This document shows, piece after piece, positions 1 to 8,039 of a stretch of 38,656 bases of DNA; the first letter of the stretch is position 1, and each line of letters begins with the position of its first letter. Made by a program: the position numbers and the translations under genes. The notes beneath the pieces were generated by a model that was not told where the DNA came from, made no database searches, and saw only the letters and a list, made by a program, of their open reading frames with translations. This stretch comes from an uncultured Collinsella sp. (lineage in GTDB: Bacteria > Actinomycetota > Coriobacteriia > Coriobacteriales > Coriobacteriaceae), in NCBI GenBank assembly GCA_900542635.1, contig UQOJ01000014.1, positions 1 through 38,656 on the forward strand, given 5' to 3'.

Positions 1-1329
1 AATGCCCACGAAGAGCGTGGCGAAGTTGCCCAGGTTGCGCAGGAAGATGCGCAGGCGGAAGCGGGAAACAAAACCCATGCGCTCCGGCAGCTGCAAGCCG
101 CGCTTGGTGCCCGATTTGCCGCTCGCCTCGTGACGAAGGAACTGCAACGGCGTCTTGCCCATTTTGCGAAGCAGGCCCACCAGCGTGATGAGGATGAGCG
201 CGGCGGCGGGAACCACGGCGCACTTCACAAAGATCTCCCAGCTCCAGTACACCTGGAAGGGCGGCAGGCTGTACGAACCGTAATAGAGGCTACGCATGGG
301 CTCGGTAAAGAACACAACGCCGAGCGCAGTGCCCAAAAGCGCCGCGACCACGCCCACGATAGCGGGAAGCGCAAGGTAGTGCAGCACGATCCCGCGTCGA
401 CGATAGCCGCTGGCGAGCAACGTGCCGATGATGGCGCTCTCCTCCTCGATGGTGGCGTCGGTAAGGACCACAAAGACGAACGCCATGATCACGATGATAA
501 TGTCGAGCAGCGTCATCCACATCATGGAGTCGCCGTCCACGTCGTCGCGCGCATAGCCAATGCCCTGATTGGAATCGGCGTCGATCAGATCGTCCACGCG
601 CGCACCGGCGTCGGTCAGTGCCTCGACCATATCTTGCTCGGCGTCGATGCGGTCCGCGGTGGGGAGGTCGCGATCGGTAAAGGTGAAGGAGTAGGTGTAG
701 GCGGGTGCGCCGCCAGCATCTTCGAGCGCGGCAAAGCCGCCATCGGTGACCTCGGCCACGCCGTACGTGATGGTGTTCACCGTAAAGTCCGAATTGTTGA
801 GGAACAGCGCCTGGCTATCGGGCTGGGTCATGATGCCGCAGATGATGTAGGTGCGGCCCTCAAGCTCAAGCTTATCGCCCACGGCGAGGTCGTTGTTGGT
901 GGCGAAGACACGGTCGATGGCTACCTCATCGTCCGTCTTGGGCTCCTTGCCCTCACAGTAGGACGCGATATCGACCTTGGTGCGGTGCGCATAGGTGCGC
1001 AGCGTGCGCTTGGTGCCGTCGTCGCCGGCGGTCTTTTTGATGATGGCGTCGATGGAGAAATTCTTGTAGAGCGTAACGCCGCCGACGCCGCCGGCTGCAT
1101 CCTCGGCCGCCTTGAGCTGGTCTTTGGTGGCCTCGAAGGAGGTGGTCACGCGGCCGTCCTCAATCGTGTACGCATCGCGCATGTCGTCGATAAGGCAGCC
1201 GATGGAATGCGCTGCGAGCAAAAAGCCCGAGGTGAGAGCGATGCTTCCGCACATAAGCAAAAAGATGCCCAGGTACTTGCCGATATTGCGGCGCAGCTCG
1301 CGCGGGAGACGTTTTGCGAGAGGTGTCAT
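1..1329 (-). CDS. ABC transporter permease, FtsX/MacB type (partial, C-terminus beyond window)
   Basis: The frame is open for 443 codons from the ATG at 1329 to the window edge, so the C-terminal end is missing. The product starts MTPLAKRLPRELRRN and has one N-terminal membrane helix (about residues 18-37). A large extracytoplasmic region follows (about 45-270), then a multi-helix membrane region (IIIVIMAFVFVVL, then further helices) with an FtsX-like pattern including a TIEEESAIIGTLLASGY segment. That arrangement is known for FtsX/MacB/LolC-type permeases, which act mechanically on lipoproteins, peptides or toxic compounds. It starts 8 nt after the stop of the ATPase gene at 1338-2063, so the two form one exporter. 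The substrate cannot be read from the sequence. Confidence 0.85.
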   Translation of the reverse strand, partial: MTPLAKRLPRELRRNIGKYLGIFLLMCGSIALTSGFLLAAHSIGCLIDDMRDAYTIEDGRVTTSFEATKDQLKAAEDAAGGVGGVTLYKNFSIDAIIKKTAGDDGTKRTLRTYAHRTKVDIASYCEGKEPKTDDEVAIDRVFATNNDLAVGDKLELEGRTYIICGIMTQPDSQALFLNNSDFTVNTITYGVAEVTDGGFAALEDAGGAPAYTYSFTFTDRDLPTADRIDAEQDMVEALTDAGARVDDLIDADSNQGIGYARDDVDGDSMMWMTLLDIIIVIMAFVFVVLTDATIEEESAIIGTLLASGYRRRGIVLHYLALPAIVGVVAALLGTALGVVFFTEPMRSLYYGSYSLPPFQVYWSWEIFVKCAVVPAAALILITLVGLLRKMGKTPLQFLRHEASGKSGTKRGLQLPERMGFVSRFRLRIFLRNLGNFATLFVGI

Positions 1330-1337
1330 GGCGCCGC

Positions 1338-2063
<726 letters not shown>

Positions 2064-2144
2064 TGTTAGCCTCGTACTACTTTATGAACGTAATAGTAAA
2101 CCTTGGCGAACTATTTTGGGGCGAGGCCTAGGATTTATTTCAGA

Positions 2145-3350
2145 CTAGGCGCGGGATTTGGCGCGTGAGAGGGCCAGGCCTACGGCGGCAATGGCGGCGG
2201 CGAAGAGCGCGGTGACGCCCAGGTCGCAGGCGATGTCGCCCAACACGGTGGACGTCAGATCCGAAGCGAGCGCCTTGCCAATCGCATCGTTCACCCAATA
2301 CGTCGGCACAAAGTGCGCCACCGTCTGCACGGCCGAGCCCATCAGCGACAGCGGCATCCAAGCGCCGCCCAAAAACGTCATGAGCATGCCGAGCAGGTTG
2401 CCCACACCGTTAAGCAGCTCCTCGCGCGCACCCAGGCTCGAAAGGGCAAAGCCAACGGCCAGAGGCGTGCACGCCAGGGCAAACGTCGCCGCCAGCGCCA
2501 GACACACACGGCCCACGCCGACCTCGGCGACCGCGCCGGCAAAGCCCACGACACCCATCATGCTCGACACAAACCAGATACAGACGGTGAGCACGGCAGC
2601 GGCCGCAAATACGGCAAGCGAACGCTGGCGCTCGGAGATTGGGCCGGCATCCATACGACGCACGCGCTCGGGCTCGTTCATGCCCGAGAACACCAGCCCC
2701 ACCGACACGATGACCGACGAGATAATCGCGTACGCGCCAAAGTTGAAGTACGACTCGAGCGTGGCGGCAGCAGTCGAGTCGACCCTGACCTGCTCAATCT
2801 GGACCTCGGCGCGCTTGGCGGCGGCATGCTCGGCGGCCTTGGCGACGCTACCATTAGAGGCGGCGGGCTCTAGGGCCGCTGCAGCGCCCGCGAGCGAAAT
2901 CCAGCGCGAGGCCTCAGCAGACGAAAGCGCCGCCGCCATGGTGCCGGCACCGTAGGTCACATCGAGCTTGGGCAGGGCCTCCCCCGCGCGGGCGGCCGCG
3001 ACCAGGTCGTTCTCAAACCCCTCCGGGATAAAGAACACGCAGTCGGCGCTACCCTTGGCGCTGTTGCTCTTGGAGAGCGCGTCCGCAAGATCGTAGGTAT
3101 CGTCGCCGACGCCCGTGACCAACTCAAAGCGCGACCCCAGGTGCTTGGTGAGCGCATGCGAAAGGTCGCTGTCGTCGCGGTCGACCACGATCACGTTGGC
3201 ATCGTAGGGCTCGTACTCGGTGAGCTGCGACGAGTTCCAGCTCACCGATGCCGCGATGAATACGCCCATGAGCGAGATGAACACCGTATAGATGAGCAGG
3301 TAGAACGGGTGCGCCAGCGCCATGCGAAGCGCAGTCTTAAAGGTGCTCAT
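2145..3350 (-). CDS. ABC-2 type transporter permease (second of a pair)
   Basis: Integral membrane protein of about 401 residues. One helix near the N-terminus (FYLLIYTVFISLMGVFIA) is followed by an extracytoplasmic region of about 170 residues rich in Ala and Ser, then five to six C-terminal helices. This matches the ABC2_membrane_3 architecture of drug, lantibiotic or lipid exporters. The ATG at 3350 is chosen because AGGAG lies six bases upstream; the reading frame could also start at a TTG at 3365. Its start overlaps the end of the preceding permease gene by 14 nt, indicating translational coupling, so the two probably form a heterodimer driven by the ATPase at 4534-5472. The substrate is unknown. 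Confidence 0.85.
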   Translation of the reverse strand: MSTFKTALRMALAHPFYLLIYTVFISLMGVFIAASVSWNSSQLTEYEPYDANVIVVDRDDSDLSHALTKHLGSRFELVTGVGDDTYDLADALSKSNSAKGSADCVFFIPEGFENDLVAAARAGEALPKLDVTYGAGTMAAALSSAEASRWISLAGAAAALEPAASNGSVAKAAEHAAAKRAEVQIEQVRVDSTAAATLESYFNFGAYAIISSVIVSVGLVFSGMNEPERVRRMDAGPISERQRSLAVFAAAAVLTVCIWFVSSMMGVVGFAGAVAEVGVGRVCLALAATFALACTPLAVGFALSSLGAREELLNGVGNLLGMLMTFLGGAWMPLSLMGSAVQTVAHFVPTYWVNDAIGKALASDLTSTVLGDIACDLGVTALFAAAIAAVGLALSRAKSRA

Positions 3351-4524
3351 AGCGGCTCCTTCCAAAGGTCAGCGTGGCGGCGGCAACGAACAGCAACGCC
3401 ATAAGGACCAGCGCGCCGGCGCGAACGACAAAGGGGCCCAGGTCCTCAAAGAAATACAGGCGGTTGAACATGTCGCAGATGAGCTTGACGGGGTTGAGCC
3501 AGCACTCGGCCGGGCAGGCGCGGGCGACGTCGTCGGCAAGCGCCATCGCCGGCTCGCCGTAGAGGCCGGCGAGCAGGGCGCACGTGGTAGCAAAGCCCGT
3601 GAGGATGCCGGACTTGGACGCCTTGCCGCCCTTAACGGGAAGCGTGCCCACAAAGAGTCCCAGGCCTGTGGCGGCAAGCGCGGAAGCGGCGCCGCCCACC
3701 AAACACAGCCCCTCGCGCCCGCCAAAGTCGACGCCCACGACCAGACGCACGTAGCCGATCGCGATCGCCATCGAGGCAAAGGAGACCAGCCACGAGCCCA
3801 CAAAGATACCGGCCAGCGACGCCGTTTTGGAAAGACCGCCCACGCAGCGACGCGCGCCAAGACCCGACAGATTGGGCTGCAGGTCGATGACGCTCAAGGC
3901 GGCAAACTCGGCAGACATCATCGCGACCAGGCCAAAGAGCGCGTAATAGTAGATGACCGTGCCGTCGGGTGTGGTGCGTGTCAGGCTTACGCGGCGGGTG
4001 CCGCCCTCGAGCGACAGGGCGCGCGCAACCGCCTCGGGGTCGGCGAGCGCCGCCGGGTTGTCCTGGGCAATCTGGGACATGAGCTCGGCATTTTGTGTAT
4101 ACGAGCTTGCCACCGTCTCCAGGATGCTGCGATCGGTGAGCACCGATGATGCGCGCGAGCTGTCGTAGCTCGATAGCAGTGTGAGCTTGGGCGTGCCCGC
4201 AGCGTCGACCGTATAGATACCCGCGACCTCACCGGCCTTGAGCGCACGGTTCGCATCGGCTGCGTCGTCGAGCTCGTGGATCTCGAGCAGCTGGTCGTCG
4301 CCTTCCTTGGCAAGCGACGTCGCCACATCCTTAAAGGTCGAAGCGTCCCAGACCTTGTCCGCCACGACGGCAACCGGCACCGGGTCGACCGTGCCGTCGG
4401 AGCTCAGGTTCGCAAACATAAACATGAACATCGTGGAAAGCGCGATGGGAAAGAGGGCGCCCCAGACCCACGTGCTCGGCCGGCGCAGCAGCGTTTTGAC
4501 CGTGATGATAATGGTGTTGAACAT
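3337..4524 (-). CDS. ABC-2 type transporter permease (first of a pair)
   Basis: A 395-residue membrane protein: one helix at about 20-40 (ALFPIALSTMFMFMFANL), an extracytoplasmic domain to about residue 200, then about five helices ending near the C-terminus (LVLMALLFVAAATLTF). The layout equals that of the partner permease that follows. It starts 9 nt after the stop of the DrrA-like ATPase gene and overlaps the next permease by 14 nt. The three genes therefore look like one ATPase-permease-permease exporter, a form common for antimicrobial or drug efflux. Confidence 0.85.
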   Translation of the reverse strand: MFNTIIITVKTLLRRPSTWVWGALFPIALSTMFMFMFANLSSDGTVDPVPVAVVADKVWDASTFKDVATSLAKEGDDQLLEIHELDDAADANRALKAGEVAGIYTVDAAGTPKLTLLSSYDSSRASSVLTDRSILETVASSYTQNAELMSQIAQDNPAALADPEAVARALSLEGGTRRVSLTRTTPDGTVIYYYALFGLVAMMSAEFAALSVIDLQPNLSGLGARRCVGGLSKTASLAGIFVGSWLVSFASMAIAIGYVRLVVGVDFGGREGLCLVGGAASALAATGLGLFVGTLPVKGGKASKSGILTGFATTCALLAGLYGEPAMALADDVARACPAECWLNPVKLICDMFNRLYFFEDLGPFVVRAGALVLMALLFVAAATLTFGRSRYEHL

Positions 4525-4533
4525 GGCTGCCCC

Positions 4534-5472
4534 CTAGTCGCGCAGCTCGCGGCCGGTGATCTCGAGGAACACGTCGTTGAGGGTCGGCGGCTCGCTCCAC
4601 ACGCGGCCGAGCGCCACATCGGCGGCGCGCAGCGTGTCGAGGATGTCGACCAAATTGTGCGGGCTCGCTTCGCAGGTGCAGACGAGCTCGCCGCCGGACA
4701 GCTCGACGCTGAGCACGTGCTCGAGGGCGCGCAGCCGCTCGACCGTGGCTGGCTCGACGGCGCCCACCTCGACGGTCACGCGCTCGCCCATCTGAATCAT
4801 GCGTTTGAGCTCGTCGTTGGTGCCCTGCGCCAGCACGCGGCCGCCGTCCATGATCATGATGCGGCTGCAAATCTGCTCGACTTCCTCCATGTAATGGCTG
4901 GTATACACCACCGTGGCGCCCTCGTCGCGCAAGCGGCAGATGCCCTCCAGGATGGCGTTGCGACTCTGCGGGTCGACTGCCACCGTAGGCTCGTCAAAGA
5001 AGATGAGCTCGGGCTTGTGCGCAATGCCGCAGGCAATGTTGAGGCGACGCGCCAGGCCGCCCGAGAGCTTGCCGGGGCGAAACTTGGTAAAGTCGCCCAA
5101 GCCCACAAAGTCGATCGCCTCGTCCACCAGCGCGCGGCGGCGCTTGCGGTCGTTAACGTAGAGGCTACAGAAATAGTCGATGTTCTCGCGCACGGTAAGC
5201 TCGTCAAACACCGCAACTTGCTGCGGGACCACGCCGATGCGGCGCTTGAGGTCGTAGCGGGCGGGCGTCATGGGCTCGCCGAACAGCTCGATGGTGCCCT
5301 TGTCGTAGGCGAGCAGCTGCAGGATGCAGTTGATGGACGTGGTCTTGCCCGAGCCGTTGGGGCCCAGCAGGCCAAAGATCTCGCCGGGGGCGATGCTGAG
5401 GTTAAAGTGGTCGAGCGCGATAAGGTCGTCGTAGCGCTTGACGAGGTTTTCGACGCGGACGATATCTGTCAT
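4534..5472 (-). CDS. ABC transporter ATP-binding protein, DrrA/CcmA-like
   Basis: This 312-residue ATPase has Walker A GPNGSGKTT (about 36-44), signature LSGGLARRL, Walker B LIFFDEPTVAVD and H-loop VVYTSHYMEEVE. A C-terminal accessory region of about 90 residues is typical of the DrrA-type drug and antibiotic resistance subfamily. The signature is followed by ARRL rather than the common RQRL or KRRL, still consistent with function. It is the first gene of the minus-strand exporter run and faces the two-component system across a 198-bp divergent region, so it is the likeliest regulatory target of that system. Confidence 0.9.
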   Translation of the reverse strand: MTDIVRVENLVKRYDDLIALDHFNLSIAPGEIFGLLGPNGSGKTTSINCILQLLAYDKGTIELFGEPMTPARYDLKRRIGVVPQQVAVFDELTVRENIDYFCSLYVNDRKRRRALVDEAIDFVGLGDFTKFRPGKLSGGLARRLNIACGIAHKPELIFFDEPTVAVDPQSRNAILEGICRLRDEGATVVYTSHYMEEVEQICSRIMIMDGGRVLAQGTNDELKRMIQMGERVTVEVGAVEPATVERLRALEHVLSVELSGGELVCTCEASPHNLVDILDTLRAADVALGRVWSEPPTLNDVFLEITGRELRD

Positions 5473-5658
5473 GAGGCGGCCCTTCTGTTGATTGCGGCCC
5501 GGTACGATTGCATCATCGCAGGAGCCGCCAGCGCGCGCCAGTGAGCTTTGTCACGAGTACGGAACTTGGCCGTGCGGCCTGCCGACGTCCCCGCTTTGCC
5601 GCGTGGGAGGAATGTCACGGTTGCTCCGGGTGGCGCCTCCCCCATGCGCGGCATCGCG

Positions 5659-5664
5659 TACAAT
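5659..5664 (+). promoter_or_regulatory. Candidate -10 element of the two-component operon (possible leaderless start)
   Basis: TACAAT lies six bases before the ATG of the histidine kinase gene. With normal spacing, transcription would begin at or within a base or two of the start codon, giving a leaderless mRNA. No good -35 hexamer or Shine-Dalgarno sequence is visible upstream of this ATG. Confidence 0.4.
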
Positions 5665-5670
5665 ACCCGT

Positions 5671-6816
5671 ATGAACAGGCTTTTCGACAAATCGATCGTG
5701 CTGGCGTGCTGCATCGCGGCCGCCTTAGGCCTTGCTGTGGATGCTCGCTTGGTCGCCGCGTTTTGCATTGGCGTCATCATCGCCGCCTTGGCCGAAGTCG
5801 CGCAAGGCGAACGCACCCGTCACGTCAGCGAGGCCGGTAGCTACGCCTACGTCATCGTAGCCGTCTTTGCGCCGTCGCTTATGCCGTTTGCGCCCCTCGC
5901 CTTCTATGACATCGCGCGACGCGTGCGCCGCGAGCACGCCTGGCCCGCGCTGGGAATTGGCATCGCCTTTGTCTTCGCACTCGTCGGGAGCCTTCGCGCC
6001 GGCGCGCTCACCACCCGAACGCTCCTATTGACCGCCATCCTTTCGGTTGCCGCCACCTTGCTATCGCTACGTACCGCCCAGCTGGAGCGCGAGCAACAGC
6101 GCATGCGCCGTACCCGCGACGGGCTGCAAGAACGAGCCCTCGCGCTCGAAGCGCGCAACCGCGACCTTGCCGACCGCCAGGACTACGAAGTCGAGCTCGC
6201 GACGCTCGCCGAACGCGCCCGCATCGCGCGCGAGATCCACGATAACGTCGGGCACCAGCTCACGCGCGCCTCGCTGCAGGCCGAAGCCCTACGCGTGGTC
6301 CACGCCGACGAGCCTGGCGTCGCCGCCGATTTCGCCGACGTTAAACGCACGGTTGACGAGGCGCTCCAGCTTGTGCGCGCCAGCGTCCACGCGCTCAACG
6401 ACAACGCCGTCGACCTTTCCGTGCAGCTCGAACGCATTGTTGAAGGCGCGCGCTCGGACAGCGGTCCGCAGATTGAGCTTGAGGTTTTGGCCGAGCATGC
6501 GCCCGCCAACGTCGCCAACTGCTTTGCGGCGGTGCTGCGCGAGGCGCTTTCCAACGCCATGCGCCACGCCCATGCCAAAACCATTACCGTGCGGTGCATG
6601 GAGCATCCGTCGTTTTACCAGCTCATCGTTACCGATGATGGCGCGGACGCGACCCCGGCGAGCAGCAGCAACGTCGTAGAAGGCATGGGGCTCGCCTCCA
6701 TGCGCGAGCGCGTCGAGGCGCTTGGCGGAACCTTCACCGCCGGCCTGCGCGCCGGCGCCCCCGGCTGGCGCGTGTTTGCCACCGTCCCCAAACAGCAAGG
6801 AGATGACGCCCGATGA
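5671..6816 (+). CDS. Sensor histidine kinase, HisKA_3 (DesK/NarX-like)
   Basis: A 381-residue membrane sensor kinase that phosphorylates the response regulator encoded next to it. About four to five hydrophobic helices fill residues 8-135 with little extracytoplasmic sequence, followed by a coiled coil (LEREQQRMRRTRDG). The HisKA_3 dimerisation motif is AREIHDNVGHQLTRA with phospho-acceptor His190, and the HATPase_c boxes are LREALSNAMRHAH (N), TDDGAD (G1) and GMGLASMRERVE (G2). A longer frame runs back to 5548, but the ATG at 5671 begins a typical membrane-protein N-terminus. The stop overlaps the regulator start by four bases (ATGA). The short-loop membrane sensor suggests detection of membrane or envelope stress, which would suit control of the divergent exporters; that is inference. 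Confidence 0.9.
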   Translation: MNRLFDKSIVLACCIAAALGLAVDARLVAAFCIGVIIAALAEVAQGERTRHVSEAGSYAYVIVAVFAPSLMPFAPLAFYDIARRVRREHAWPALGIGIAFVFALVGSLRAGALTTRTLLLTAILSVAATLLSLRTAQLEREQQRMRRTRDGLQERALALEARNRDLADRQDYEVELATLAERARIAREIHDNVGHQLTRASLQAEALRVVHADEPGVAADFADVKRTVDEALQLVRASVHALNDNAVDLSVQLERIVEGARSDSGPQIELEVLAEHAPANVANCFAAVLREALSNAMRHAHAKTITVRCMEHPSFYQLIVTDDGADATPASSSNVVEGMGLASMRERVEALGGTFTAGLRAGAPGWRVFATVPKQQGDDAR

Positions 6817-7442
6817 GGCTCATAGTTGTCGACGACGACCGCTTGGTGGTCGATTCGCTCAAGATTATCCTGGGCGCCCAGCCGCAGATCGAAGTGGTGG
6901 ATACCGGTGCCAACGGCGACGATGCGGTGGCGCTCTACGCCGAGCACGCACCCGACATCGCGCTGCTCGACATTCAGATGCCGGGACGCGACGGCCTTTC
7001 GGCGGCACGCGAAATCCTTGAGCGCGACCCCACGGCGCGCGTGGTGTTTCTGACGACATTCTCGGATGACGAGTACATTGTGTCGGCGCTTAAACTGGGC
7101 GCCCGCGGCTACCTGATCAAGACCGATGTCGCCGCCATTCCGCCGGCGTTGGCACAGGTCATGGATGGCAAACGCGTGCTCGAGGGCAAGGCGATCGAGG
7201 ATATCGATTTTGATGGGGCGGGCACCGAAGCCGACGCGCCCCGCCGGCCCGCGGCCTTTGCCGGCCTGACCGACCGCGAGTTCGAAGTCGCCGAGCTCAT
7301 CGCCCGTGGCCTCGACAACAAGGAGATTGCCGCCACAGCCTATATGGGCGAAGGCACCGTGCGCAACCACATCAGCTCGATCCTGGCAAAGATGGGCCTG
7401 CGCAACCGCACGCAGATCGCCATCGCCTACCTGCGAGGGTAA
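6813..7442 (+). CDS. Response regulator, NarL/LuxR family
   Basis: A 209-residue DNA-binding regulator. The receiver domain has acidic residues at VVDDDR, phospho-acceptor Asp53 in LLDIQMPG, and Lys in LIKTD. The C-terminal LuxR-type helix-turn-helix reads LTDREFEVAELIARGL followed by NKEIA and GTVRNHISSILAKMG. It is translationally coupled to the kinase by a four-base overlap. Likely targets are its own operon and the divergent ABC exporter genes; the 5473-5670 region would hold the binding sites, though no clear dyad was identified there. Confidence 0.93.
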   Translation: MRLIVVDDDRLVVDSLKIILGAQPQIEVVDTGANGDDAVALYAEHAPDIALLDIQMPGRDGLSAAREILERDPTARVVFLTTFSDDEYIVSALKLGARGYLIKTDVAAIPPALAQVMDGKRVLEGKAIEDIDFDGAGTEADAPRRPAAFAGLTDREFEVAELIARGLDNKEIAATAYMGEGTVRNHISSILAKMGLRNRTQIAIAYLRG

Positions 7443-7502
7443 TTACCCAACGGCCGACCGCTACAGCATAACAAAATGGCTGTCACCGATTTAATGCCAT
7501 TT

Positions 7503-7656
7503 CAAAATTATGCCGGATTACGGGGCTGAAGTCGGGACCCTCATCCATACCCGCGTTTTCTGCAAAATGACGGCTCGTCTACCTGCGGTTTTATTTTCAC
7601 GAATATCGGCATGGTTGGGGACTCGTAACTCAGCCCCGTAAACCGGCATAGTTTTG
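7503..7656. repeat. Long palindromic element, family A, copy 1
   Basis: A 154-nt imperfect palindrome. The outer arms at 7503-7528 and 7631-7656 pair over 26 positions with one mismatch and one G-T pair, sharing the core ATGCCGG. Inner sequence also pairs partly (CCCTCATCCAT against ATGGTTGGGGA), and the right half of the apex carries CTACCTGCGGTTTT. A second copy in the same orientation lies at 15907-16059 beyond the adhesin gene. Confidence 0.9.
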
Positions 7657-7700
7657 TTCGGGCGGCCCTGGACGAGTGCCTCCGCCAGCCTCGCGGGACC

Positions 7701-7735
7701 AAAATGATCCGTTTTCCTCCGTCCCCAAGGGATCA
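7701..7735 (+). repeat. REP-like motif, copy 1
   Basis: The core GTTTTCCTCCGTCCCC is flanked by short complementary ends (TGATCC and GGATCA). Related copies lie at 15605-15640, 15844-15880 and, inverted, at 32366-32399. Here it sits 12 nt before palindrome B1; copy 2 is also 12 nt before B2, so it may be part of a composite element. Confidence 0.75.
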
Positions 7736-7747
7736 GCCGGAACCGCT

Positions 7748-7909
7748 CGCCACGAAATCGGCCCATCTACTACGTTTGACGCGATACCCCTGACCATACC
7801 TTCGTTTTGAACAAAACCACAGGCGTTCTACCTGCGGTTTTGTTTTCGCGTTTTTTGGCATGGTTGGGGGTAAGGGGCTAAACGTAGTAGATGGGCCGGT
7901 TTCGTGGCG
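7748..7909. repeat. Long palindromic element, family B, copy 1
   Basis: A 162-nt palindrome with 30-nt arms at 7748-7777 and 7880-7909, differing at one position (a T-G pair). The arms include CATCTACTACGTTT. The apex is an intrinsic-terminator-like hairpin (ACAGG, loop, CCTGCGGTTTTG) with A-rich and T-rich flanks, so it could terminate transcription in either direction. Copy 2 of identical length lies at 15653-15814 in the same orientation. Confidence 0.9.
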
Positions 7910-7923
7910 CGCCCCCGGCGCAT

Positions 7924-7964
7924 AAAAGCGCCGCCACGGAGGAGGGAGATGCCTCCGTGGCGGC
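7924..7964 (-). terminator. Probable rho-independent terminator of the adhesin gene
   Basis: Perfect 13-bp arms (GCCGCCACGGAGG at 7930-7942, partner at 7952-7964) with a 9-nt loop. On the minus strand they are followed by GC and then TTTT. It lies about 75 bases past the adhesin stop codon. Confidence 0.7.
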
Positions 7965-8002
7965 TGGGGGTAGGAGTAGGTCGGGATTTAGCCCTGCCGG
8001 CC

Positions 8003-8026
8003 GCCCGGGGCCTTTTGGCCCCGGGC
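8003..8026 (-). terminator. Strong GC hairpin after the adhesin stop codon
   Basis: Perfect 10-bp arms (GCCCGGGGCC and its complement) with a four-base loop. The hairpin lies 14 bases past the adhesin stop with no T-run on the minus strand, so it may protect the mRNA 3' end or act with the downstream hairpin rather than terminate by itself. Confidence 0.5.
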
Positions 8027-8039
8027 GCTGTCGACGTAC

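Larger units (their letters stand above)
7443..8039. other. Non-coding interval packed with palindromic elements
   Basis: About 600 bases between the response regulator and the 3' end of the adhesin gene. It holds, in order, long palindrome A1, a short REP-like motif, long palindrome B1, and two strong GC-rich hairpins next to the adhesin stop codon. Short open frames here fall inside the repeats, have no ribosome-binding site and are not considered genes. Confidence 0.8.

Noticed and set aside
7518..7766. Small open frames inside palindromes near 7518-7766 and 15809-16126
   Set aside because: They result from the palindromic elements themselves, occur on both strands and lack ribosome-binding sites.
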